Below, piece by piece: positions 26,099 to 33,748 of a stretch of 63,213 nucleotides of DNA (the stretch's first letter is position 1; each line of letters opens with the position of its first letter). Position numbers and translations under genes: made by a program. The DNA lies in assembly GCF_003347015.1 (NCBI RefSeq), contig NZ_PNFB01000024.1:1-63213 (forward strand), given 5' to 3'. This DNA comes from Brachybacterium sp. YJGR34 (GTDB taxonomy: Bacteria; Actinomycetota; Actinomycetes; Actinomycetales; Dermabacteraceae). A model generated the notes under the pieces. The model searched no databases. It was given only the letters and a program-made list of their open reading frames with translations, and had not been told where the DNA came from.

Positions 26099-27610
26099 TC
26101 ACGCCGGCGTCGCGGCCTTCTCCTGGCGGGAGCGCTCGCGTCGGCGGTTGATCACGCCCAGGAGCGGCGGACCGACGAAGGCCAGGATCGCGAGCACCAT
26201 GAAGAACGCGGAGAGCGGCCGCTCGAAGACGATCAGCAGGTTCCCGTGTCCCATCGAGGAGGTCTGCACCAGGCTGCGCTCGAGCATCGGGCCGAGCACC
26301 AGGCCCAGCACCAGCGGAGCCGCCGGGAACCCGTAGCGCTTCATGAAATAGCCGAGGGCACCGGCGAAGAACACGACCCACACGGCGAACATGCTGTTGC
26401 CCACCGCGTAGGCACCGACCATGCTGAGGACGATGATGATCGGGTACAGGTAGCTGTACGGGATCCGCAGCACCTGGGCGAAGACAGGTGCCAGCGGAAG
26501 GTTCAGCACCAGCAGCAGCAGATTCCCGAAGAAGAAGGAGACCAGCAGACCCCACACCAGGTCCGGCTGCTGCTCGAAGAGCATCGGGCCGGGCTGCAGT
26601 CCGAAGATCACGAACGCCCCCAGGAGGATGGCCGTCGTGCCTGACCCGGGAATGCCGAGCGCAAGGGTGGGGATGAAGCTCGAGTTCGCGGCGGCGTTGT
26701 TGGACGCCTCCGGTGCCGCGACCCCTTCGACGGCCCCGCTGCCCAGTTCCTTGCGATGCTTGCTGACGCGCCCTTCGAGCCCGTAGGACATGAACGAGGC
26801 GAGCGTGGCACCGGCGCCCGGCAGGACGCCGAGGGCGGTGCCCAGGAAAGTCCCCCGCAGGGCAGGCGGGAGAATCCGCTTGGCTTCGTCCTTCGTCAGC
26901 ATCAGGTCGCGCAGACGCGCCCGGATCGGCTTCTCGCCGCCGCGGTGGATCTGATGGACGACCTCGCCGATGGCGAAGATCCCGATCATCACGGCGACGA
27001 ACTCCAGTCCGCTGAGCAGGTTCATGCTGCCGAACGTGAAGCGGGCCGTGGTGAATCCCGATGCCGTGCCGATCATCGCGAGCAGCAGCCCGGCGGCCGC
27101 CATGATGATCCCGCGCAGCATGTTCTCGCCCGCGAAGGTCACGATCGTCGCCATCCCCAGCAGGATGATCGCGAGCGTCTCGGGGGGCCCGAAGTTGAGG
27201 GCCCACGACGCCACCGGTGCAGCCAGAGCCAGCAGCACCATCAGCGAGATGATCGCCGCGATGAAGGAGGAGATGGCGGAGATCGCCAGAGCGGCGCCGG
27301 CGCGTCCGTTCCTCGCCATGCGATAACCGTCGAGCGTCAGCACCACCGACGACGAGTCGCCGGGTGTCGAGATCAGGATGGAGCTCGTCGAGGCTCCGTA
27401 TTGGCTGCCGTAGTAGATCCCCGCCAGCATGATGAGGGCGGTCACCGGCTCCATGGTCAGGGTCACCGGCAGCAGGATGGCCACACCGGTCGCGGAGCCG
27501 AGGCCCGGCATCAGGCCGATCAGGGTCCCGAGGACCACGCCCACGGCGCACCAGAGGAGATTCTCCGGGCTGACCGCGGTCTCGATCCCGAGCATCAGAT
27601 TGTCGATCAT
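26099..27610 (-). CDS. tctA: Tripartite tricarboxylate transporter large permease TctA (second system)
   Basis: A 503-residue TctA. The loop motifs GLMPGLGSATGVAILLP and GVLPGAGATLASFMSYG, the STPGDSSSVVLTLDGY segment, and GIPGSGTTAILLGAFVIFGLQPGP in the second half are typical. It is clearly diverged from the first TctA at 5499 and lacks that protein's hydrophilic insert. It is the last gene of a pdxA2-tctC-tctB-tctA series on the minus strand. The substrate is probably a four-carbon or related sugar acid, by association with pdxA2. Confidence 0.92.
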   Translation of the reverse strand: MIDNLMLGIETAVSPENLLWCAVGVVLGTLIGLMPGLGSATGVAILLPVTLTMEPVTALIMLAGIYYGSQYGASTSSILISTPGDSSSVVLTLDGYRMARNGRAGAALAISAISSFIAAIISLMVLLALAAPVASWALNFGPPETLAIILLGMATIVTFAGENMLRGIIMAAAGLLLAMIGTASGFTTARFTFGSMNLLSGLEFVAVMIGIFAIGEVVHQIHRGGEKPIRARLRDLMLTKDEAKRILPPALRGTFLGTALGVLPGAGATLASFMSYGLEGRVSKHRKELGSGAVEGVAAPEASNNAAANSSFIPTLALGIPGSGTTAILLGAFVIFGLQPGPMLFEQQPDLVWGLLVSFFFGNLLLLVLNLPLAPVFAQVLRIPYSYLYPIIIVLSMVGAYAVGNSMFAVWVVFFAGALGYFMKRYGFPAAPLVLGLVLGPMLERSLVQTSSMGHGNLLIVFERPLSAFFMVLAILAFVGPPLLGVINRRRERSRQEKAATPA

Positions 27611-27620
27611 CGAGGACTCC

Positions 27621-28253
27621 TCACAGGATTCCGAGCAGGCCCTGGGGCAGGGGGACCCCGAGCATCTGGACGAAGATCAGATAGGCCGCCACCAGCACGG
27701 CAGCGGATGCCAGCACGGAGGGCAGGACGGGCTTCCTCTCGATGACGAGGAGGAGGGCGAGCATCATCGTCGCCAGGGCGAGCAGCATGCCGATCAGCTG
27801 CGTGAGCAGGAGGGCGGCAAGCAGGACGGCGAAGATCAGAGGGACCGTGCGGGCGCGCTGCTTGGCAGTGCGACCGAAGGTGTCGAGCTCCTCGCCCTTC
27901 TCCTCGGCGGGCGTCGACGCGGTGTCGTCAGCGGATTCGCCATGCGCGGACTTCTGGACGGCCGCCGCCTCGGCGGAGAGCTCGTCGGCCAGGCCGCCGA
28001 GCCCTGCCGAAGCGTGCCCGTCCCGCGCGAGATAGAGACGAGCGATCTCGGTGAGCGAGGCGATGACGATGAAGGCACCGGTCGTCACGGGCATGAACCC
28101 GGGCCCGATCTGCCCGTCCTCACCGAGGAACCCGTAGCCGAGCCCCATGATCACTGCCACGAGGCCCAGCACAGCCAGGATCCCCGTGCCAACGACATCG
28201 CTGGTCTTGGGCTTCGTGCGTCGAGGCGTCACCCCGATCGTGGACTCAGTCAT
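27621..28253 (-). CDS. tctB: Tripartite tricarboxylate transporter small permease TctB (second system)
   Basis: A 210-residue small permease. Helices 1-2 contain GTGILAVLGLVAVIMGLGYGFL and the GPGFMPVTTGAFIVIASL pattern, then comes an acidic linker of about 60 residues, then helices 3-4. The ATG at 28253 is preferred to the GTG two codons earlier because GGGAG is then 5 bases away. It ends 10 bp before tctA. Confidence 0.88.
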   Translation of the reverse strand: MTESTIGVTPRRTKPKTSDVVGTGILAVLGLVAVIMGLGYGFLGEDGQIGPGFMPVTTGAFIVIASLTEIARLYLARDGHASAGLGGLADELSAEAAAVQKSAHGESADDTASTPAEEKGEELDTFGRTAKQRARTVPLIFAVLLAALLLTQLIGMLLALATMMLALLLVIERKPVLPSVLASAAVLVAAYLIFVQMLGVPLPQGLLGIL

Positions 28254-28277
28254 TCCCACTCCCGTCTCGAGACGACG

Positions 28278-29246
28278 TCAGTTTCCGAGCGCGGACTCGA
28301 CGTCGGCGGAGTACTGCTCGAGGTAGGAGACGAACTCGTCCCCGTACGCCGTCACGGGCTGGAGCATGTTGGACTCGATGAACTCGCTGAAGGCCTCGGT
28401 CTTCTCGTACTCCTTGGCCTTCTCGATCCAGTACTCCCGTGCGGCATCCTCGATGCCGCCGGGAGCGATGAAACCGCGCCACTGGGCGAAGGTCACGTTC
28501 ACGCCTTCTTCGGCGCCCGTGGGGATATCGGCGAGCAGCTCGTACTCGTAGCGCTCGGGAGCGAGGGCGCACAGCGCCCGGATGTCGCCCGATTCGAGCT
28601 GACCGGTGAGCTCGCCGGGGTTGGAGGCCGCGACCTGGACGTGCCCGCCCATCAGGGCGGCCAGCACCTCGGAGCTCGACTCGAAGGTCACTCGCTCCAG
28701 GGTGATGTCCTGCTCCTGCTCGATGAGGCTCCACGCGATGTGGTCGGGGCCCGTGGATCCGGAGACCGCCGCGGTGAGCTGCTCGGACTTGGCGGCGTCG
28801 ATGACATCGGAGATCGACTGGTAGGGCGAGTCCGCGGCGACGACGACGATGTTGAAGTCCTCGCCCGCCTTCATGATCGGGGTGAACGACTCGTACGTGA
28901 AGTCGACGTCCTGGACGATCGGCAGAGTGTTGAGCGCCGTCTCGGAGGCGAGCAGGACCGATCCGTCCCCCTCGGAGTTCCTCAGGTCGGAGTAGCCCAC
29001 CGCGCCAGAGCCGCCCACGCGGTTCTCCACGGTGACCGTCGAGCCGGTGACCTCCTCGAGCCCGGCGGCGATGGCGCGCCCGGCGATATCGGACCCGCCG
29101 CCCGCGGAGAACGGCACGATCATGGTCACTCGATTGCCCGGATCGAACTCTCCGTCCTCGCCGGATCCGCCGCTCTCGCCGCAGGCGGCGAGCGTCATGC
29201 CGAGCGTGCCGAGTGCTCCGGCAGCAAGAAGGGAACGTCGTTTCAT
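28278..29246 (-). CDS. tctC: Tripartite tricarboxylate transporter substrate-binding lipoprotein TctC (second system)
   Basis: A 322-residue Bug/TctC binding protein. The signal sequence MKRRSLLAAGALGTLGMTLAAC ends in a lipobox and is followed by a Gly/Glu linker. Family motifs are VTMIVPFSAGGGSDIAGRAI, VENRVGGSGAVGY and GGHVQVAASNPGEL. The ATG at 29246 lies 6 bases after GAGGAG; the ATG at 29252 would sit directly on that site, so it is rejected. It lies 227 bp downstream of pdxA2 with a palindrome in the gap, so tctCBA may also have its own promoter. Confidence 0.92.
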   Translation of the reverse strand: MKRRSLLAAGALGTLGMTLAACGESGGSGEDGEFDPGNRVTMIVPFSAGGGSDIAGRAIAAGLEEVTGSTVTVENRVGGSGAVGYSDLRNSEGDGSVLLASETALNTLPIVQDVDFTYESFTPIMKAGEDFNIVVVAADSPYQSISDVIDAAKSEQLTAAVSGSTGPDHIAWSLIEQEQDITLERVTFESSSEVLAALMGGHVQVAASNPGELTGQLESGDIRALCALAPERYEYELLADIPTGAEEGVNVTFAQWRGFIAPGGIEDAAREYWIEKAKEYEKTEAFSEFIESNMLQPVTAYGDEFVSYLEQYSADVESALGN

Positions 29247-29263
29247 GGTCATCTCCTCGTTGA

Positions 29264-29277
29264 GACGGTCGACCGTC
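29264..29277. promoter_or_regulatory. Perfect palindrome GACGGTCGACCGTC upstream of tctC
   Basis: A perfect 14-bp palindrome 18 bp before the tctC start, followed at 29278-29286 by a partial repeat (GATGGTCGAC at 29278-29287). The GGTCGAC repetition may be an operator or an intercistronic hairpin. Which of these it is cannot be told from sequence. Confidence 0.45.
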
Positions 29278-29473
29278 GATGGTCGACGCGTAGGTGGTGG
29301 CGGTGCCGTGCGCGGCGAGTCCTCACCGCGACATCGGCGCAGGTCTTCTTCGGTGGATGCGTTTCGGTGGTGCGATCCGGGCGGAGCTCTGGGGACGCGG
29401 TGCGTCCACGCTCCCCCGCACGTGCTCCGCGGCAGGTCCCGTCAGTCGAAGCCCGGCGCGGCGGAGCCGCGGG

Positions 29474-30472
29474 TCACGATGCTCGCGACTCGGCAGTCTG
29501 GGCTCCGAGACCGACGGAGATGTCGAACGCGCGCTGGCTCGGGCCGAGATGCGCGATGTTCTTGCCCACGATCTCGTAGGCCGTCCCGTGAGCCGGCGTG
29601 GCGATCGGCACCGGCAGGCCACCCTGGACCGTCACGCCCTGGTCGAAGCCCATGAGCTTCACGGCGATCTGACCCTGATCGTGGTACATGGTCACCACGC
29701 CGTCGAACTGGCCGTCGCGCGCCTTGATGAACAAGGTGTCGCTCGGGAACGGTCCCTTCACATCGATGCCATCGACCTCGCGGGCGAGTTCAACACCGGG
29801 GGCGATGTGGTCGATCTCCTCGCGGCCGAACTGGCCGTTCTCGCCGGCATGGGGATTCAGTGCCGCGACAGCGATCCGGGGGTGCTCGACCCCGGTGCCC
29901 AGCACGACCCGGTGGAGCAGGCGAACGGCCTGACGCACGCGGTCGGCGCTGATGTGCCGGGCGACCTCGGAGATCGGGACGTGCGAGGTGACGCGCGAGG
30001 TGGTCAGTCCCGGGACGAAGTTCAGCTCGCTGGTGAAGGCGTCGAAGCCGAGCTCCTTGGCGAACCAGCGCAGCTCATCCTCCTCATGCATTCCCGCACG
30101 GTGGAGCGATGTCTTGTTCAGCGGGAGGAACATGATCGAGTCGACCTGCCCGTCCTTGAACATCGCCAACGCCTTCTCGAGATCCTCCATGACGCGGGTT
30201 CCGGCGGCGACGGACACCTCGGCGACCGGCACATCGATGTCCTGGCGCGACGAGCCGACCAGATGCACCGCTCCGGTGGTGGGGACGTCCGCCGTCGGCA
30301 CCGTCACTCCCGCCGCAGCGCAGGCACGATCGAACTCGCTCTGGGAGACCAGGGCCAGAACCTGTGCCTTGTCGAGATTTCCCGGCTCTGCGAGCAGGCG
30401 GACGGCGAGCTCGGGACCGATCCCCGAGAAGTCGCCGAAGGTCAGAGCAATACGGGGGGCGGTGGCGGGCAT
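29474..30472 (-). CDS. pdxA2: PdxA2-like 4-phospho-sugar-acid 3-dehydrogenase
   Basis: A 332-residue PdxA-family NAD-dependent, metal-dependent dehydrogenase. Motifs are IALTFGDFSGIGPEL at the N terminus, the metal-binding histidine region LNKTSLHRAGMHEEDEL, NPHAGENGQFGREE, and VTMYHDQGQIAVKLMGFDQG. PdxA2 proteins oxidise and decarboxylate 4-phospho-D-erythronate or 4-phospho-threonate to dihydroxyacetone phosphate. A PLP-biosynthesis role is unlikely because the window encodes the PdxST pathway, which does not need PdxA. The ATG at 30472 follows AGAGGA; the longer in-frame start would reach into the operator at 30539. No DUF1537 kinase is present here to make the phospho-acid, so the kinase must be elsewhere. 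Confidence 0.88.
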   Translation of the reverse strand: MPATAPRIALTFGDFSGIGPELAVRLLAEPGNLDKAQVLALVSQSEFDRACAAAGVTVPTADVPTTGAVHLVGSSRQDIDVPVAEVSVAAGTRVMEDLEKALAMFKDGQVDSIMFLPLNKTSLHRAGMHEEDELRWFAKELGFDAFTSELNFVPGLTTSRVTSHVPISEVARHISADRVRQAVRLLHRVVLGTGVEHPRIAVAALNPHAGENGQFGREEIDHIAPGVELAREVDGIDVKGPFPSDTLFIKARDGQFDGVVTMYHDQGQIAVKLMGFDQGVTVQGGLPVPIATPAHGTAYEIVGKNIAHLGPSQRAFDISVGLGAQTAESRAS

Positions 30473-30538
30473 CGTTGTCCTCTTCCGTGGTCGGTCCCAA
30501 CATTGGGAGGGGCTCAGGCCCCGAATGATCCACTCACT

Positions 30539-30550
30539 ATCCAATAGGAT
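30539..30550. promoter_or_regulatory. ATCCAATAGGAT operator upstream of pdxA2
   Basis: The exact reverse complement of the site at 1241-1252 and one base from the consensus ATCCTATAGGAT. It is 67 bp upstream of the pdxA2 ATG and thus at the promoter of the pdxA2-tctCBA unit. Confidence 0.7.
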
Positions 30551-30695
30551 CCTGGATTATCCTCCGGCACGCCTCGCAGGATGTCAAGCGCAGAAGGAGA
30601 GGACGGAATCAGAGGGGACCGAGCGGCCGTCGAGCCGCTCGAGGGTGCGGTCGGTCCGGCGAGCAGCGGACCACCGACCGGGACCATGTCGTCGC

Positions 30696-31385
30696 CTACT
30701 CGATCGAGACGTCGGGGACCGCCGTCGAGCGTTGGAGAACCTCGTCAAGGTGCCGAGCCAGAGCGTCCAGCGCACCGTCATGGTGGTGCTGGCGCACCTT
30801 GTCGAGGATGCGGCCGTGCTCCTCGTAGGCCTCGTGGATGTCGAGGGCCGGTGGGCCGCCCGCCCAGGTCTGTCGCATGCGATGGGTGTGGCCGCGGAGC
30901 GTCTCGACCATCCGGGTGAGATACCGATTGTCCGCCAGGTCGAAGATGACCTCGTGGAAACCCCAGTCAGCCCGGAAGTGCTCCTGCAGCAACTCGTACG
31001 TGACCTCCCCTGATTCTCGGATCTGCGCGATCACGTCCCCGTGCACGGCGTGCGCCGCCTCCAGGTTCTCCACCAGGGCGTCGACGTCCTCGAAGGCCCG
31101 CTCGAGCGCAGCGGCCTCGACCGCCCGGCGCGCGTCCAGCAGCTCGGCCATCTGGGCGGGTTCGAGCACCGGGGCGACCACGTATCCGCGCAGCGCCACG
31201 TACTCGACCAACCCCGAGCGCTCGAGGGCGACCATCGCTTCGCGGACCGGTGTCGGGGAGACCTCGAGGTCCCGGGCGACACCGTCGATGCTGATCCGGG
31301 AGCCCGGCTTCCATCTGCTCTCCAACAGACGCTGGAGGATCAGTTCCTCGACCTCGGCGCGGAGGACCTGTCGCCGCACAACCAT
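30696..31385 (-). CDS. GntR/FCD regulator, paralogue A of the ATCCTATAGGAT regulon
   Basis: A 229-residue GntR-family regulator. The winged HTH occupies residues 1-74 with recognition segment SPTPVREAMVALERSGLVEY, and the FCD effector domain has His/Asp ligands (HFRADWGFHEVIFDLADN, HTHRMRQTW). The first 74 residues differ from the paralogue at 41435 at only about ten positions and the recognition helix is identical, so both should bind the same DNA. Two copies of the operator (31442-31468) lie in its own promoter. It follows pdxA2 upstream on the same strand and probably represses the sugar-acid operons until an intermediate binds its FCD domain. Confidence 0.92.
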   Translation of the reverse strand: MVVRRQVLRAEVEELILQRLLESRWKPGSRISIDGVARDLEVSPTPVREAMVALERSGLVEYVALRGYVVAPVLEPAQMAELLDARRAVEAAALERAFEDVDALVENLEAAHAVHGDVIAQIRESGEVTYELLQEHFRADWGFHEVIFDLADNRYLTRMVETLRGHTHRMRQTWAGGPPALDIHEAYEEHGRILDKVRQHHHDGALDALARHLDEVLQRSTAVPDVSIE

Positions 31386-31441
31386 CCTGACGCTCCATTT
31401 CTGGCGTCCGGCGCACAGCCTCTCGAGACGCCGATGCCTCG

Positions 31442-31468
31442 ATCCTATTGCGCATCATCCTATAGGAA
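31442..31468. promoter_or_regulatory. Tandem operators in the promoter of GntR paralogue A
   Basis: ATCCTATTGCGC at 31442-31453 is a half-site match and ATCCTATAGGAA at 31457-31468 is an 11/12 match to ATCCTATAGGAT. Their centres are 15 bp apart. They lie 57-83 bp upstream of the regulator's ATG, which indicates autoregulation. The rest of the 280-bp gap (31386-31665) shows nothing recognisable. Confidence 0.7.
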
Positions 31469-31665
31469 GGGACAGCGCGTTCCCGCGCGTCCGACATGCG
31501 GGCAACGGGACTCCGCTCGAGAACACCGCCCTCCGTGATTCTGCGCCCTCGGAAACGGCGGGCGCGGCGCACCGCAATGCTCCCCTCCCGGTCGATATCC
31601 GAAACAGGGCACAGATTCTGAGGAACGCGGTGATGCTCCGAGCGACTCCGCCCGGTCGCGACCCG

Positions 31666-32442
31666 TCAGTCGGTCGCGGAGCTCGCGCGGAGGATGCGCT
31701 CGGTGGCGGTGGTCATGTGCCGCTCCATCGCCTCGGCAGCCGCGGCGGCGTCCCCGTCACCGATGGCCCGGGCGATCTCGTCGTGCTCCGCGATCGCGCG
31801 GTCGATGTCCTCGCGGTTGTCCACGGCGCGGTCGAACCAGACCCGCAGCAGGGAGCGGGTCGTGGCGAGCAGCTCTCCCAGCAGGGAGTTGCCGGCCATC
31901 AGGGCGAGCTCGCGATGGAAGGCGACATCGGCGGCGACGTACCCCTCGGCGTCGTCGGCCGCCGCCCGCTGCTGGGCGACCAGGTCCATGAGCTTGGCAC
32001 GCTGCTCCTCGGTCGCGCCCAGCGCCGCGCTCCGCGCGGCCGAGCGCTCGAGCGCGTTGCGCACCACGGTCAGCTCGGCGGTGCGCTCCTGATCCATGAG
32101 CAGGGACCAGGAGAGCGTGCTGGGCAGCAGCTCCGAGGTGTTCGAGCGCAGGTAGGTGCCGGATCCGGCACGAGTCTCGACCACGCCGAGCACCTCGAGC
32201 GCGGAGATCGCCTCGCGCACCGCGCTGCGCCCCACGCCGAGCTCCTCGGCGAGGGCGCGCTCCCCGGGCAGACGGTCGCCCGGACGCATCGACTCTCCCA
32301 GCAGGAGGTCGAGCAGGCGGTAGGTGACCGCGCTGCTCGGAGAGCGGCTCAGTCCCTCGGGCACGACGCGGCCCGGCCCGAAGCGCGGCGCGGAGCCGTC
32401 GTCGGCGACAGGACCGGCGGAGGGCGGGGGCGGGATGCTCAC
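31666..32442 (-). CDS. GntR-family regulator, FadR/PdhR/LldR type
   Basis: A 258-residue FadR-subfamily regulator. Its HTH includes RPGDRLPGERALAEELGVGRSAVREAISALEVLG and AGSGTYL as in LldR/PdhR proteins, and the FCD domain includes VAADVAFHRELALMAGN and IAEHDEIARAI. The chosen start is the GTG at 32442, which has no good ribosome site and may be leaderless; a longer frame upstream is Arg/Pro-rich and unlike protein. It is divergent from the apionate operon at 32857, and a FadR-like 24-bp palindrome lies in the shared region. It is therefore the likely regulator of that operon, responding to a sugar acid. Confidence 0.85.
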   Translation of the reverse strand: MSIPPPPSAGPVADDGSAPRFGPGRVVPEGLSRSPSSAVTYRLLDLLLGESMRPGDRLPGERALAEELGVGRSAVREAISALEVLGVVETRAGSGTYLRSNTSELLPSTLSWSLLMDQERTAELTVVRNALERSAARSAALGATEEQRAKLMDLVAQQRAAADDAEGYVAADVAFHRELALMAGNSLLGELLATTRSLLRVWFDRAVDNREDIDRAIAEHDEIARAIGDGDAAAAAEAMERHMTTATERILRASSATD

Positions 32443-32856
32443 AGCGTCACACAGTACCGGGGGCGATCGCTCAGCCCGTCGTTCCGGAGGTCGATCGTGC
32501 CGCTCCGGCCGCCGATACCGGCACATCCGACCGTGGCGCCACGAGCCGGGGCCCCGTCGAGACGCCCTTCCGGTCGGATCGCCGGGCGGCGCACGCGCTC
32601 CTCGCGTCGCGCCTGTCATCGGGAGTGGTCAGGTCCTCACATCCCGCCGATCCACAGGCGCGACCAGCACGCGGAGCCCGACCTCCCGCATAACTGGCCA
32701 ACCGGTTGACCAGTTGGAGGGATCGAGTCTACTCTCGGCCCCACGTCCGGAGCAGCGGCCGGTGCGGGGAACGTCCCCCGCCCGTCGGCCCCGTCGCCCC
32801 GGCCGTCGCAGCAACCGCGACCCGCACGACGGAGTGAACCGCGCATGGAGGACCGC
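32443..32856. promoter_or_regulatory. Divergent control region of the fadR-type regulator and the apionate operon
   Basis: A 414-bp region without a credible gene. Its main feature is the inverted repeat at 32692-32715. Nothing else is recognisable apart from a GGAGGA ribosome site at 32848-32852 for the downstream gene. Confidence 0.5.
32692..32715. promoter_or_regulatory. 24-bp FadR-like operator
   Basis: The left arm AACTGGCCAACC (32692-32703) and right arm GGTTGACCAGTT (32704-32715) are complementary at all but one pair. The outer AACTGG/CCAGTT arms match the core of the known FadR/LldR operator style. It is 141 bp upstream of the TIM-barrel gene and 250 bp from the regulator start. Confidence 0.72.
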
Positions 32857-33672
32857 ATGAAGATCGGCATCGGCACCTACGCCCTGTTCTGGGAGTTCCA
32901 GGACCGCAACCCCCGGCCCCTGGGGATCGCCGGCATGATCGACCGCGCCGCGGAGCTGGGCTGCGAGGTGTTCCAGATCTGCGACGACCCCCGGATCGAG
33001 GCCGAGGACGCCGCGGGCCTGCGTACGCTGCGCACACGGGCCGAGCAGCAGGGGATCGCGCTCGAGCTCGGCACCCGGACCGTCGGCCGCGACCATCTCA
33101 CCCGCTACCTCGGGATCGCCGAGGCCCTCGGCGCCGAGACCCTGCGCTCGATGATCCAGACCCAGGAGATCGCCGGCGGCACCCGGGCCGTGGTCGACAC
33201 CCTGCGCACCCTCCTCCCCCGCCTCGAGGACGCCGGCATCACCCTGGCGCTGGAAACCTACGAGCAGGTGCCCACCGCGACGCTGCTCGGGGTCATCGAA
33301 CAGGTGGACTCCCCCCGGGTGGGCGTGTGCCTGGACCCCGCCAACTGCGTCTCCGCCCTCGAGCACCCCGACCAGGTCATCGACGCCTGCGCCCCGCGGA
33401 CCGCGAACCTGCACGTCAAGGACTTCGCCTTCGCCCGCCAGGAGGGCTGGGTGGGCTTCACCTACTCCGGCGCCCCGCTGGGCGAGGGCCTGCTGGACCT
33501 CGAGCACGAGCTCGAGGCCGTCTACGGGGACGGCACCCGCTCCCCCAGCGCGATCGTCGAGCACTGGCTGCCCTGGCAGGGGGACCTCGAGACCACCCTC
33601 GCCGCCGAGCGCGCCTGGACCGACCGCACCCTCGACGCCCTGCGCCGCTGGCGCGAGGCCCATCGCGCCTGA
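32857..33672 (+). CDS. TIM-barrel sugar isomerase-family protein, candidate 3-oxo-isoapionate decarboxylase
   Basis: A 271-residue xylose-isomerase-like TIM barrel. Candidate metal ligands are Glu in LALETYEQV, Asp in GVCLDPANC, His in NLHVKDFAF and Glu in AIVEHWLPW. The ATG at 32857 follows GGAGGA by 5 bases; the ATG at 32845 overlaps that site. It directly precedes apnO in the same operon. In the described D-apiose pathways, one branch uses a non-RuBisCO decarboxylase (OiaC) that turns the ApnO product into L-erythrulose, and the downstream kinase and isomerases here handle erythrulose. OiaC function is therefore inferred from context and from my recollection that OiaC belongs to this fold. 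A plain epimerase is the alternative. Confidence 0.8.
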   Translation: MKIGIGTYALFWEFQDRNPRPLGIAGMIDRAAELGCEVFQICDDPRIEAEDAAGLRTLRTRAEQQGIALELGTRTVGRDHLTRYLGIAEALGAETLRSMIQTQEIAGGTRAVVDTLRTLLPRLEDAGITLALETYEQVPTATLLGVIEQVDSPRVGVCLDPANCVSALEHPDQVIDACAPRTANLHVKDFAFARQEGWVGFTYSGAPLGEGLLDLEHELEAVYGDGTRSPSAIVEHWLPWQGDLETTLAAERAWTDRTLDALRRWREAHRA

Positions 33673-33748
33673 GAACCCACCGAAGCCGTCGGCCGCGTCC
33701 GGCCGACCCCCTCCCGGCCCCCGGGCCACGACACGAAGGAGTCACCCC

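Noticed and set aside
23528..26644. 1038-residue plus-strand open frame
   Set aside because: Antisense to gntP, the TIM-barrel gene and tctA; Asp/His/Gly/Arg-rich composition typical of GC-rich shadows.
29474..30472. PdxA for vitamin B6 synthesis
   Set aside because: PdxST at 56514-58009 provides the other, PdxA-independent route, and this gene is in a sugar-acid transport operon.
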